Shown piece after piece: positions 40,532 to 49,566 of a stretch of DNA of 64,000 nucleotides. The notes below the pieces were generated by a model that ran no database searches, was not told the origin of the DNA, and was given only the letters and a program-made list of their open reading frames with translations. The stretch comes from Phycisphaeraceae bacterium (lineage in GTDB: Bacteria > Planctomycetota > Phycisphaerae > Phycisphaerales > UBA1924): the NCBI GenBank assembly GCA_019636795.1, contig JAHBWW010000005.1:62001-126000 (forward strand), given 5' to 3'. Both the position numbers and the translations under genes were made by a program. Positions within the stretch are counted from its first letter, which is position 1. Every line of letters starts with the position of its first letter.

Positions 40532-40870
40532 TCATAGAACGAGCATCACCAATCCGACTTGCGCCAGTGCTGCGACAACAGGCAGGCTCGACAGACCAAC
40601 TGCCGTGATTGCGACGCGTTGGCCGGTCATGTGCCGCTCGCGTCCGACATACTCGCAGATCAATACCACAAGCACGACCGTTGCAAACTTGAGCGGGATG
40701 AGACCAACGAATCCGAAGCGTTCAATGAGATGCGCCGCGATGAGATTGACTTCAATCGCATCAAAATGCGTCATGACAATGGTGGTCATAAGGATGTCGA
40801 GCGTTGCTGCGAGCACATACCAGCAGTACAGATCAGGGTAAAGCACGTGCTTCTCGGTCAACCAACGCAT
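40532..40870 (-). CDS. Small membrane protein, DUF5658-like
   Basis: 112 residues with three hydrophobic helices. The first contains D-I-L-M-T-T followed by E-V-N-L-I-A, matching the E-x-N-P pattern and spacing of DUF5658-type proteins. GAAGGAG stands 6 bases before the ATG. It starts 11 bp after the stop of the aroD-aroE gene on the same strand, so it is the likely last gene of that operon. Function unknown. Confidence 0.68.
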   Translation of the reverse strand: MRWLTEKHVLYPDLYCWYVLAATLDILMTTIVMTHFDAIEVNLIAAHLIERFGFVGLIPLKFATVVLVVLICEYVGRERHMTGQRVAITAVGLSSLPVVAALAQVGLVMLVL

Positions 40871-40881
40871 GGCTCGCTCCT

Positions 40882-42495
40882 TCAGCGGGCCAACATCTCG
40901 CGTGTGACCCGTTCGAAGAGACCCGTCGGTGCGGGCCGGCCCGTCCATCGCGTGAACTGCGCAGCCGCCTGCCCGACAAACATTTCGACGCCATCGATCG
41001 TTCGGATCCCACAATGTTCGGCTTCCTTGAGAAGCGATGTTTCGATGGGTGTGTACACGGTGTCCTGCACAATTCGCAAACCCCCGATTCTGGAAAGGTG
41101 TTCGGGAGAAATCGGGCAGTCGTCCGGGGCGGGTCCGCCTTTCATGCCCACGGAAGTGCAGTTGATGATCGCGTCGGCATGCGTGACGGCTTCAAGCTCG
41201 ACAGCCCGGGCGCGATCATGGCCTGCTTCGTTCAACGCGCGGACCAGCGCGGCCGCAGGCTCGGGCGAACGATTGACAATCAGCACGCTCGCGCCGCGCC
41301 GCGACAGTTCGAAAGCCACCGCCCGCGCCGCGCCGCCCGCACCCAGCACGATCACGCGCGAGTCCGCCAGTGCGCCCAGCATCCGCGCAAGCGGATCGAC
41401 TGCGGCTGGGGCGTCGGTGTTGCCCACTTGCCATGTGCCGTCCGCAGCGCGCCATAGTGTGTTGGCGGCACCACATCCAGCCGAGAGATCATCCAGCGCC
41501 CAGTGCTGCTCGCGGGCGAGCGCGACGAGATGTTCCTTGTGCGGCAGCGTAACGCTTGCACCCGCGAAGTTGAGGTGCGTGTCCTCAACCAGTGAGAGCA
41601 GTGTGGCTTTGAAACTCGCGTACGTCGCGGCGGTGTCGCCATCGGCTGCGATCGGGAGCGGGACATACACACCATCGTGATCGACAGCCTCAAAACCTGC
41701 GTTGTGAACCAACGGCGACATCGAATGACTGACGGGCCAGCCGATAATGCCGTAAACAAGCGTTTTTCGCGTGATGGCGCGGAGACGGTAAGTATTGAGG
41801 AGTGCAGCCAGCGTCGGCTGACCCGGCGCGGTGGCCGATTCGTCACGCAAGGATGCAAATGTCAGGAACGCGCCGCATTGCGGCGCGAGAATGCGACTCA
41901 TCAACCCGAACTCGCCCATGCCAAGCGCGATTGTCGGCCGCTGCCCGTCGCGCGCGATCTCGAAGAGTTCGAGTGAGTCACGCAGACTCCGCGCCCGAAA
42001 GGCGATTTTCGCCACATCAGCAATCCCGAGTGCCTCGAGCGCGATCACTCGCCGCGTGAGGTCAGCCGGGCGCCCTGAAAAGTCGTGGATCGAAACAATC
42101 AACCTCGCGTGCATGCCTGCGCCAGAGCGGGCGGATCGGAGGCGCTGGGCCAGATTCGGCGTGCGCGAAAACGCTGCGAGTTCGACATCGACATACGCCG
42201 GGCCGCGATCACTGGCCACAAGCCCTTCGATGAGTTCGAGCCGATCTTCCTCAGAGCCCTCGTAGTGCCCCCCTTCCCACGACGGGCGGCACGTCACAAT
42301 GCTCGGCAGCGCACAACCCGCGACCAGATCGAGCGAAGCCCGCAGCGCATCGCCTCCGTGTTCGAGCATCGCTTCAACGAAAGCATCAACGCGGAACTCG
42401 ACAAGATCCGCGCCGGCATGGCGCGCCGATTCGGCGTCGGCCAGGGCAGTCGCAGCATCAGAGACCATGATGGGAACACACAGCAGTGTCGGCAT
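40882..42495 (-). CDS. aroDE: Fused 3-dehydroquinate dehydratase (type I) and shikimate dehydrogenase
   Basis: A 537-residue bifunctional shikimate-pathway enzyme catalysing two consecutive steps, 3-dehydroquinate to 3-dehydroshikimate to shikimate. The N-terminal half is type I dehydroquinase: E-F-R-V-D, H-D-F-S-G, the Schiff-base lysine in A-K-I-A-F, and G-M-G-E-F-G-L-M-S-R. The C-terminal half (from about residue 250) is AroE: GWPVSHSMSP, N-F-A-G-A-S-V-T-L-P-H-K (catalytic Lys), N-T-D-A, and the NADP loop GAGGAARA then NRS. The AroD-AroE fusion is the plant-like order. ATG start, 10 bp after the MnmE-like gene. Confidence 0.94.
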   Translation of the reverse strand: MPTLLCVPIMVSDAATALADAESARHAGADLVEFRVDAFVEAMLEHGGDALRASLDLVAGCALPSIVTCRPSWEGGHYEGSEEDRLELIEGLVASDRGPAYVDVELAAFSRTPNLAQRLRSARSGAGMHARLIVSIHDFSGRPADLTRRVIALEALGIADVAKIAFRARSLRDSLELFEIARDGQRPTIALGMGEFGLMSRILAPQCGAFLTFASLRDESATAPGQPTLAALLNTYRLRAITRKTLVYGIIGWPVSHSMSPLVHNAGFEAVDHDGVYVPLPIAADGDTAATYASFKATLLSLVEDTHLNFAGASVTLPHKEHLVALAREQHWALDDLSAGCGAANTLWRAADGTWQVGNTDAPAAVDPLARMLGALADSRVIVLGAGGAARAVAFELSRRGASVLIVNRSPEPAAALVRALNEAGHDRARAVELEAVTHADAIINCTSVGMKGGPAPDDCPISPEHLSRIGGLRIVQDTVYTPIETSLLKEAEHCGIRTIDGVEMFVGQAAAQFTRWTGRPAPTGLFERVTREMLAR

Positions 42496-42505
42496 GACCG
42501 TGAGT

Positions 42506-43477
42506 CTAGTGAGACTGCGCCCAGAAACGCCAGGGCCTCGGATCGGCAAGCACATGGTCGGGCACCAGACGCTCGCGCACCAGTGCAGCCAGTTCTTCGA
42601 TTCCCTCGCCCGTGAGGGCCGAGACATCGAGATCGCGCGACCAATCGGGTCTGCCGCGATCGGCACGCAAGGCGATGAGCATCGAGTCTGGCGATGTCGC
42701 GTTCGCGTCGTGGCGTATGGGTGCAAAGGTTGGAGGTGCTGGTGATTCTGCATCGCCGCAGAGCAGGATAAGGCTCGCTCTCGAAGCCAGCGCGTGTGCG
42801 ATGTGTGTTGCCTCGAGCACGAGGGGATCTGTTTCATCGTCGGCTACGCCCGGTGCGTCGAGCAGTCGCACCACCAGCCCGTCGAGTTGGACGTGCACCG
42901 AAACCGCGTCGCGCGTCGTGCCGGCGATGTCGGCCACCACCGAGACGGATTCGCGCGCAAGGCGATTGACCAGCGTTGACTTGCCGATGTTCGCCGGACC
43001 CCAGATCGCAACGAGGGGCGGCGTGAGCAGGTGCGCTAGCGCGGGCGCGTCGTTCGGCGTGGCATTTGGTGCCGCGCGCCACCGCGCGGGCTGAGCCAGC
43101 AACAGATCGGTTGTTCGGGTTCCGCGAGCGCGCGAGAGCATGTCGAGCATGCGTGCCTCGATGTCGTCGGCCGCCTCGGGCCAGGCGATGGTGGGAGCCA
43201 GATCGCTTGCGATCGTGATGCCGTGATCGTGCAGTCGATCCAGCAGAGCCTTTAAGACTCCGTGACCGCCGTGAATCATCAGGTCGAGTGTGATTTGATC
43301 CCAGCGGGCGGCAATGCCACGATCAACGCCGAGGAAATCTGCTAGTTTTACCTGCCCGATGCCAATTTCTGCGAGCCCAAGCGAGGCCAGTGATTGCTCC
43401 AGATCAGGACCGGCAAGCCGCACGATTGCGATCGCGCCCGAGCCTCGCGCAGTCTCGACCGAAGCGCAAACGTTCAC
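42506..43477 (-). CDS. Shortened MnmE/TrmE-like GTPase with degenerate motifs
   Basis: 323 residues, well short of MnmE (about 450). The N-terminus matches the MnmE folate-binding domain (G-S-G-A-I-A-I-V-R-L-A-G-P, then H-G-G-H-G-V). The G domain has a P-loop GPANIGKST (K166), GTTRD (186-190) and DAPG (207-210). However, the guanine-specificity N-K-x-D motif reads L-R-A-D (270-273), and the C-terminal F-C-I-G-K that MnmE needs for tRNA U34 modification is absent. Probably a paralogue with another role; canonical MnmE should exist elsewhere. GTG start overlaps the coaX stop (GTGA). Confidence 0.82.
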   Translation of the reverse strand: MNVCASVETARGSGAIAIVRLAGPDLEQSLASLGLAEIGIGQVKLADFLGVDRGIAARWDQITLDLMIHGGHGVLKALLDRLHDHGITIASDLAPTIAWPEAADDIEARMLDMLSRARGTRTTDLLLAQPARWRAAPNATPNDAPALAHLLTPPLVAIWGPANIGKSTLVNRLARESVSVVADIAGTTRDAVSVHVQLDGLVVRLLDAPGVADDETDPLVLEATHIAHALASRASLILLCGDAESPAPPTFAPIRHDANATSPDSMLIALRADRGRPDWSRDLDVSALTGEGIEELAALVRERLVPDHVLADPRPWRFWAQSH

Positions 43478-44256
43478 GACTCAGCATCCGCAGCCAGCGC
43501 CGCAACGCACGCCGATACACCGAGAAGTTGCAGATCGGGGACGAAGTGCTCGACAAATCCATCGGCTTCGAGGACGGCCATATCGCCCCCGGTGGCGATG
43601 ACCTGCGGGTAAGCGCCGTAGACCTCTGCGCAGGCTTCGAGTTGCACGCGCACGAGGCCGCGCGCCGCCGCCAGCACCCCGAGCTGCATCGCGTGCGCCG
43701 TGTCGCGCCCGAGTGTGCCCCTTTCGATTTCCGGCATCGTGAACGCAATTGCGGGCAGGGCGGCTGTTCCTCGGTGCAGTGCATCGAGCATCATGTTGAG
43801 ACCCGGCGCGATCACGCCGCCACGAAACACTCCGGCGCCGTCAATGAAATCGATGGTGATCGCGGTGCCGATGTCGATGACGACGCAGGCCTGCTTGGTG
43901 CGGTTGTAGGCAGCCAGCGCATTGAGCCACCGATCCTGCCCGACCGTCGAGCCATCATCGAGTTCGTATTGGAGCGGAATCGGCACATCGCGTCCGATGC
44001 GTCCAATGTGTGGCGAGCCCGCTACCTCGGACGCAATCTGTCCGATGGTGGCCGCGTCGGGGTCGTTGACCGACGCCATGACAACGGTCGGTTGTGCACG
44101 GTGATCAGCAAGGAGACGGGCCAGTGCGGTACGGGCTTCGGCAGGGTCGCGGCTTGGAAAGACAACGACGTGCGCGAGTTCCTGGTTGTGGAAAAGTCCC
44201 GCTCGGGTGCGTGTGTTGCCGACACACAAGGCCAGAAGTTGATCATTGTGTTCCAT
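43474..44256 (-). CDS. coaX: Type III pantothenate kinase
   Basis: A 260-residue ASKHA-fold kinase that phosphorylates pantothenate, the first step of coenzyme A synthesis. Motifs: V-G-N-T-R near the start (phosphate-1 loop; the usual D-x-G-N-T-x reads C-V-G-N-T-R), G-x-D-R-W, D-I-G-T-A-I-T-I-D and G-G-V-I-A-P-G-L-N, with A-T-G-G-D in the adenosine site. The first acidic residue of the usual DIGNT is Cys here, which is worth noting. First gene of the coaX, MnmE-like, aroDE, DUF5658 group. Confidence 0.88.
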   Translation of the reverse strand: MEHNDQLLALCVGNTRTRAGLFHNQELAHVVVFPSRDPAEARTALARLLADHRAQPTVVMASVNDPDAATIGQIASEVAGSPHIGRIGRDVPIPLQYELDDGSTVGQDRWLNALAAYNRTKQACVVIDIGTAITIDFIDGAGVFRGGVIAPGLNMMLDALHRGTAALPAIAFTMPEIERGTLGRDTAHAMQLGVLAAARGLVRVQLEACAEVYGAYPQVIATGGDMAVLEADGFVEHFVPDLQLLGVSACVAALAADAES

Positions 44257-44317
44257 GTCCGCAACGGTAGTCCGCACTCGACGACTACACTGAGCGCGTC
44301 GCGCAACAAAGGCCCCG

Positions 44318-45322
44318 ATGTATACATGTGTTGTGGATCCTGATCTCAAGTGCTTCCAAACCGGGGGGATGACATTTCCCTTGGGTGTTTATCCCATTGA
44401 ACCCATCGAACCCGTTGAGGGGTATGCGATGGAGTTCGAGGCTGCCGATGGAGCCGAGGACGGATCCGAACTCGAAGAATGGCCCGATCGGTATGTGTTC
44501 GATATCGTGATGTCGGCCGAGCGACTGCCTTCGTTGATCCTGCAGTTGCTTGGTCTCATGCCTGCGCATGTGTACCCGATTCTCGACTTCATAGGACACG
44601 ACGAGTATCGGGAGATCGACCCCTACATTTCGTATGACCAGATCGGGATCGACCTGCTCCTCGACGCGATACGCCAGTTCAGGGGGTTTTTTTGCGAGGA
44701 TGGCATGGTCGGCTTCGGGGCGATGAGCGAGTCGCCCTTCTTCTATATGTTTGTGGATGAGCACAAAATCCTGACCCTGCGCGTCGAGCCGACGCTGAAG
44801 GATCGGATCGAGCGTCTTTTGGAAGCCTTTGACCTGGAATTATGCCCAGAACCGGTGGGTGTAGATGCAGTGGCGCACGAGCATCGATCGGTGCTTATTC
44901 TCCCTGCCGAGCGACCCAATGCACTTTCTGCCGAGGAAATTGTCGGGCACCTGAGGCAGGAATGGCGTCTGATTCTCAACGTCGATCCGGAACAAAACCT
45001 TGACGAGGAAGGGCGCGAACTGGGGCTCACAGCTTGGCGTGCAGTCATTCGTTCGGGCACGGGTGACGACGAACCCTCTCGATATGCCGAAATTCTGCTT
45101 CGAGCGAGCAACCTGGCCGAGGCGGAGGAGATTGCACATTCGGGTGTCGAGGAGCTGGTCGAGCAGCCGCCGGACGAAGACTGGATGGACATGGTGGTTC
45201 TGGCCCTGGATCGCCTGGGTGAGGAGCGGATGCTGGTGCTTGCAACGACGCTGGGCGAGGACGTGGCATCGCGAGCGACGGAAAAGGAGCCGGGCGTGAT
45301 CCATTCTCGATGGCTGGAATGA
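44318..45322 (+). CDS. Acidic hypothetical protein
   Basis: 334 residues, strongly acidic (many Glu/Asp), soluble. There is no signal peptide, membrane helix or motif that I recognise. The pattern of alternating alpha/beta segments suggests two related halves (E-R-L-P-S-L-I-L-Q-L-L and a later R-Y-A-E-I-L-L-R-A-S). Divergent from coaX with 61 bp between start codons, so a shared promoter region is likely. Confidence 0.65.
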   Translation: MYTCVVDPDLKCFQTGGMTFPLGVYPIEPIEPVEGYAMEFEAADGAEDGSELEEWPDRYVFDIVMSAERLPSLILQLLGLMPAHVYPILDFIGHDEYREIDPYISYDQIGIDLLLDAIRQFRGFFCEDGMVGFGAMSESPFFYMFVDEHKILTLRVEPTLKDRIERLLEAFDLELCPEPVGVDAVAHEHRSVLILPAERPNALSAEEIVGHLRQEWRLILNVDPEQNLDEEGRELGLTAWRAVIRSGTGDDEPSRYAEILLRASNLAEAEEIAHSGVEELVEQPPDEDWMDMVVLALDRLGEERMLVLATTLGEDVASRATEKEPGVIHSRWLE

Positions 45323-45726
45323 ACGTTCTGGCGGAATACTGGAACCGCTCGGGGAACTCCGGCGAAGTGACTGAACACCCCGGGAGATGGGAACGGCCCC
45401 GCTTTCGTTCCCCTTGGCGTTGACCAAGCCCGGTGAGACTTGCTGGGAAGATGGCCCCGGGCTATCTTCGCGGTTCGGACACAAATGCTTACGAATGGGC
45501 GACCTGAAGCGAGAGACATAGTGCCAACGTTCTGCGGATTCAATGTGGATTGTCTGCACGGCCGACGAAAATGGGCTACACTGGCGTCCCGCAGGTCGGG
45601 CACGAAAAGGCCGAAGGCGGTGCAGTGGTTTGGGATCCGGGTTGGTGGCCTTGGAAGCGAGATGTCGGATCTCGATCAGGCCGAAGGGGCATTGAGACTT
45701 GGCGCATTTTCCAGTTGGAGCATGTG
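45323..45726 (+). other. Intergenic region upstream of the secretin gene
   Basis: About 400 bp without a supported gene. A 7-bp inverted repeat GGGAACG/CGTTCCC (45389-45412) has no T run. A TTGTCT and TACACT pair around 45550-45585 is spaced too widely to call a promoter. Confidence 0.45.
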
Positions 45727-48700
45727 ATGCGTAACAGCAGAGGATTTCGGTCAGTTCGGTCGCTTCTTGCTGCAGCAGCGGCCTTTGCAGCGCCGTGTGC
45801 GATGGTGACATCGGTGTCGGCCCGCGATCCGGAGGTGCTGACAGCGTCGGCGTCTCGAACGATCGATCGCGCTTCGGCACTCATGGAGCAGGGGAAACTG
45901 ATCCAGGCCCGGCACTATCTCGAAACCATGACCCGCACCTCCAAGGGTCAACTGTCAACGGAAGAATCGACGCGGGTCTTCGAGATGCTCGGCCAGATCG
46001 CCACGCGACTGAGCACACTGAGTCCCACGGAACTGAGCCTTCAGCGGGCCGAGTCGGCGCTGGTCTTCGGCGAACTCCGTGAGGCCGAGACGCACGCCCG
46101 GGCTGTTGTCAACTCCGCCAGGGCGAGTGATTCGCAAAAAGCATCGGCGACGGTTGTCGTCGACTATGTCACGCAGCAGCGTGCGGCGCAGGCTCCGCAA
46201 CTTCGTGAAGGTCTGATGCTCGCCGTGGCTGACTTTGACAACGGGTCGTATCGCGAAGCGCACGCCAGACTTGCTGCGATCTCGCGCATCGGTCTGGACA
46301 TGTCTGAAGGCGAGCGCGTGTTGTACGACACATACGCCAAGCGACTGTCGAACGTGGCGATCACGACTGGTGACGTGAGCCTTGGGTCGCTTCCGGCGAT
46401 TGAAGAAGGTGTCGTCGCGTGGCTGTTGCAGGATTCGGGTGGCCAGCCGACCGATCCAATTGCCGAGTCGAACCGCAACGAAGCGATGCGGATCCTTGCT
46501 GAAGCGGATGCTGCGTTCAATGGCAGCCAGTTCCGTCTGGCACAGACCAAGTACAACCAGTTGCTGGCGCAGTACGGGCAGTATCTCTCGGCTACGGATC
46601 GCGCACACGTCGAGCGTCGCTCGACGGATGTCGCGCTGCGACTCAATGCTCAGCCCGGGAGCGATGTGCTCGGCGAGGTGCAGCAGGATGTCGCGCTGCA
46701 GCGTGATCGTGCCCGCCAGATCTATCGCAACCAGATTGATGCAGCAGAACGTTCGCTGGCGAGCGGGGACTTCCCCAATGCACGCCTTCAGGCGGGGCAG
46801 GCCGGACTGACTGCAAGCCAGAACAGCAACGTGCTGCCTGAAGATGAAGTCCGGAGCATGGTTGACGGGTCGCGCGATCTGATGTCACGCATCGAGCAGG
46901 CGGAGGATTCGGCCCGTATTGGTGCAGCTGAGGACACCCAGCGACGTCTGGCTGCCGACAGCCGCGCTCGCGAGGACGAGGTGCGTGCCGCGCGCGACCG
47001 TCAGATTAACGAGAGCATCGCTCGTGTTCGTGCGTTGCAACTCGAACTCAAGTATGACGAAGCCCTTCAGGTCGTCGATCAGATTCTGACGATTGATCCA
47101 CTGAGCCCGGCGGGTCTTCTGCTCAAGGAAGTGCTCGAGGACGCGCGGATCTATCGCGTCTACTACACAACGCAGCGTGAGAAGGCCTACAGCTACTCGA
47201 ACCACTCGCTTGAAAACGAAGCAGCCATGATCGCTCCGATGGACATCATCGGGTATCCGGCGGACTGGCCGAACATCTCGCTCAAGCGTGGCGAGCCGAT
47301 GCAGTTCACGGAGAGCGCGCAGAATCGCGCCGTGCTGGCGACGCTTCAGGATCGCCGTATTCCGGTGAGCTTTGCCAACAACCGTCTGACCGATGTGCTG
47401 GATTTCATCGCGCAGGTGTCGAATCTGAACATGGATATCGACTGGGCCTCGCTCGAGATGATCGGGATTGACCCGGAAACTCCGGTGTCGTTGAAGTTGA
47501 CGAGTGTGACGCTCGAAACGGTGCTCAATCGTGTGCTCGAGAAGGTGTCAGACCCGGATATCCGCGCGGGCTGGGCTGTGACTGATGGCATCCTGACGAT
47601 CGCGTCCGACGAGGTGCTCAGGCGCAACACGGTGCTCGAGATTTACGATATCCGTGACCTCCTGATTGACATTCCGGACTACACCGACGCTCCTACATTC
47701 GACCTGAACTCCGTGCTTCAGGGCTCGCAGGGTGGCGGCGGCGGACAGAGCCCCTTCCAGCAGACAGGCCAAGGCGGGCAGGGCGTGGACCGTCGCGACC
47801 GCGGCGAGATGATCGAGGAGATCATCGACATCATCACATCGAATATCGATCCGGAGAACTGGGACGTCAGCGGTGGCGACACCGGCTCGATCCGCGAGTT
47901 CAATGGCAATCTGATCATCACGAACACGCCGGCCAACCATCGCTCGATCATTGCTCTGTTGAGCAAGCTGCGCGAGGTGCGGGCCTTGCAGATCAACGTC
48001 GAGACGCGGTTCCTGCTTGTCGCGCAGGACTTCTTCGAGCAGATCGGGTTTGACATTGACGTGTATCTGAACGCCAAGAACAACGAGTTCAACATCGCGC
48101 GGACGATCGATCCGAGCCTGCTGCCTTCGGACTATTTCGACGATCAGGGCCGACTGCGGCGTCGCGTTGGTTCGGGCAACTTCGACCTCGACGGCGATGG
48201 CACTGTCGGACCCCCCGGCGGGTTTGGCGAGCCCGGCGACTATGTGCCGGTCTTCGGCCCCGGGTTACAGGGCGATCAGTGGTCGATCATTCGCGGGGCG
48301 CAGGATTCGCTGTCGCTGACCAACACTTTGGCAGCGGGCAGTTCGTTCGCGGGCGAGATTCTGGGCGCTTCGCCGGCTCTGGGCATCACAGGGCAGTTCC
48401 TCGACGACATTCAGGTCGACTTCATGATCCAGGCGACGCAGGCCGATCGCCGGTCAGTGAGTCTGACAGCCCCGCGTCTGACGTTTACCAACGGGCAGGC
48501 GGCCAACATCTATGTGGCGACGCAGCAGGCATTTGTTTCGGACCTCACACCAGTGACCAGTGAATCGGCGGTGGCGTTCGATCCTGAAGTCGATGTGATC
48601 AACGACGGCGTGGTGCTGCTGATCGACGGCGTGGTTTCGGCCGACCGTCGCTATGTGACGCTGAACGTCGATGCAGCTATTTCGCAGTTGCAGGACTTTG

Positions 48701-49047
48701 CTCGCGAGCGGGTGACGGCTGCGGTCGCCGGACTGCTGGTCGATTCGGCGGATACGGGTTCGTTCATTCAGTTGCCCATTGTGTCGGTCAGTCGCGTTCA
48801 GACGACGGTCACGATTCCCGATCAAGGCACGATTCTGCTCGGCGGGCAGAGGCTGATCTCGGAATTCGCGGTCGAAACCGGAGTGCCGGTGCTGAGCAAG
48901 ATTCCGATTCTGAGCCGGTTCTTCTCGAACCGGATCGACGCCAAGGAAGAGCAGACGCTGCTGATTTTGCTCAAGCCCACGATCCTGATTCAGAACGAGC
49001 AGGAGGAAGAGAACTTCCCCGGCCTGCTGGACATGCTGGGTCGCTGA
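45727..49047 (+). CDS. Type II/IV secretin (GspD/PilQ-like) with long TPR-like N-terminus
   Basis: 1106 residues. A signal peptide (about 1-33) is followed by about 450 residues of helical, TPR-like repeats with Arg/Glu/Ala-rich segments. An STN/N0-like domain (V-S-F-A-N-N-R-L-T-D-V-L, residues about 540-620) and N1-type repeats follow. The C-terminal secretin barrel has S-V-S-R-V-Q-T-T-V-T-I-P-D-Q-G-T-I-L-L-G-G and G-V-P-V-L-S-K-I-P-I-L-S-R-F-F. It forms an outer-membrane channel for pili or exported proteins. The helical N-terminus replaces the usual short leader. TTGGAG precedes the ATG. A terminator follows, so it is a single-gene unit. Confidence 0.92.
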   Translation: MRNSRGFRSVRSLLAAAAAFAAPCAMVTSVSARDPEVLTASASRTIDRASALMEQGKLIQARHYLETMTRTSKGQLSTEESTRVFEMLGQIATRLSTLSPTELSLQRAESALVFGELREAETHARAVVNSARASDSQKASATVVVDYVTQQRAAQAPQLREGLMLAVADFDNGSYREAHARLAAISRIGLDMSEGERVLYDTYAKRLSNVAITTGDVSLGSLPAIEEGVVAWLLQDSGGQPTDPIAESNRNEAMRILAEADAAFNGSQFRLAQTKYNQLLAQYGQYLSATDRAHVERRSTDVALRLNAQPGSDVLGEVQQDVALQRDRARQIYRNQIDAAERSLASGDFPNARLQAGQAGLTASQNSNVLPEDEVRSMVDGSRDLMSRIEQAEDSARIGAAEDTQRRLAADSRAREDEVRAARDRQINESIARVRALQLELKYDEALQVVDQILTIDPLSPAGLLLKEVLEDARIYRVYYTTQREKAYSYSNHSLENEAAMIAPMDIIGYPADWPNISLKRGEPMQFTESAQNRAVLATLQDRRIPVSFANNRLTDVLDFIAQVSNLNMDIDWASLEMIGIDPETPVSLKLTSVTLETVLNRVLEKVSDPDIRAGWAVTDGILTIASDEVLRRNTVLEIYDIRDLLIDIPDYTDAPTFDLNSVLQGSQGGGGGQSPFQQTGQGGQGVDRRDRGEMIEEIIDIITSNIDPENWDVSGGDTGSIREFNGNLIITNTPANHRSIIALLSKLREVRALQINVETRFLLVAQDFFEQIGFDIDVYLNAKNNEFNIARTIDPSLLPSDYFDDQGRLRRRVGSGNFDLDGDGTVGPPGGFGEPGDYVPVFGPGLQGDQWSIIRGAQDSLSLTNTLAAGSSFAGEILGASPALGITGQFLDDIQVDFMIQATQADRRSVSLTAPRLTFTNGQAANIYVATQQAFVSDLTPVTSESAVAFDPEVDVINDGVVLLIDGVVSADRRYVTLNVDAAISQLQDFARERVTAAVAGLLVDSADTGSFIQLPIVSVSRVQTTVTIPDQGTILLGGQRLISEFAVETGVPVLSKIPILSRFFSNRIDAKEEQTLLILLKPTILIQNEQEEENFPGLLDMLGR

Positions 49048-49072
49048 TACTGAAATGGCCAGTTCACAATCG

Positions 49073-49104
49073 GCCGGGTCCTGCGGGGCCCGGCTGTTTC
49101 TTTT
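49073..49104 (+). terminator. Terminator after the secretin gene
   Basis: A 9-bp stem (GCCGGGTCC/GGGCCCGGC with one wobble), loop TGCG, then TGTTTCTTTT; 25 bp after the stop codon. Confidence 0.88.
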
Positions 49105-49176
49105 GGGGTGTGGTATGCTTATGCTTCCGCGATTGCGGCCTCGAGGCCGTGCTGACGCCGAACTGGAGACTGGTTG

Positions 49177-49539
49177 ATGCCTTCTTCCGACTCACGCTTG
49201 AGGATCACAGTTCGAGACACAGTGACATGTGTCGAGTTTCTGGATCGGAACATTCTCGACGAGTTGAACATCCAATCGATCGGCGAGGAGATAGGAAGTC
49301 TGATCGAGTCGGGGAGCAAGCCTCGCCTGCTGATCAGTTTTGCGAACGTCGATCACCTCGCGTCGGCGGCTCTTGGGGCGCTGATTACGATTCGCAACAA
49401 GGTCAAGGCCAGGGATGGTGAACTGAGACTGTCGGACATCGATCCACAGATCTACGAGGTGTTCGTGATCACGCGACTCGAAAATCTGTTCAACATTCAC
49501 GACACCAGCGAGGACGCGCTCAAAGCGTTCAAGAAGTAA
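49177..49539 (+). CDS. STAS-domain anti-anti-sigma factor
   Basis: 120 residues forming a single STAS domain. The V-D-H-L-A-S-A-A-L-G-A-L segment carries the expected phosphorylatable serine (S63), as in SpoIIAA/RsbV. When unphosphorylated, such proteins bind and disarm an anti-sigma kinase. The next gene, 27 bp downstream, is such a kinase. GGAG lies 10 bases before the ATG. Confidence 0.9.
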   Translation: MPSSDSRLRITVRDTVTCVEFLDRNILDELNIQSIGEEIGSLIESGSKPRLLISFANVDHLASAALGALITIRNKVKARDGELRLSDIDPQIYEVFVITRLENLFNIHDTSEDALKAFKK

Positions 49540-49566
49540 GCCCGCGGGCAGGATTGGCTGAGACTC

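Noticed and set aside
43390-44343. 317-residue plus-strand frame
   Set aside because: Antisense of coaX, which is supported by family motifs and operon overlap.
45440-45727. 95-residue plus-strand frame before the secretin
   Set aside because: No ribosome site, no known domain and overlaps the secretin start; probably leader sequence.
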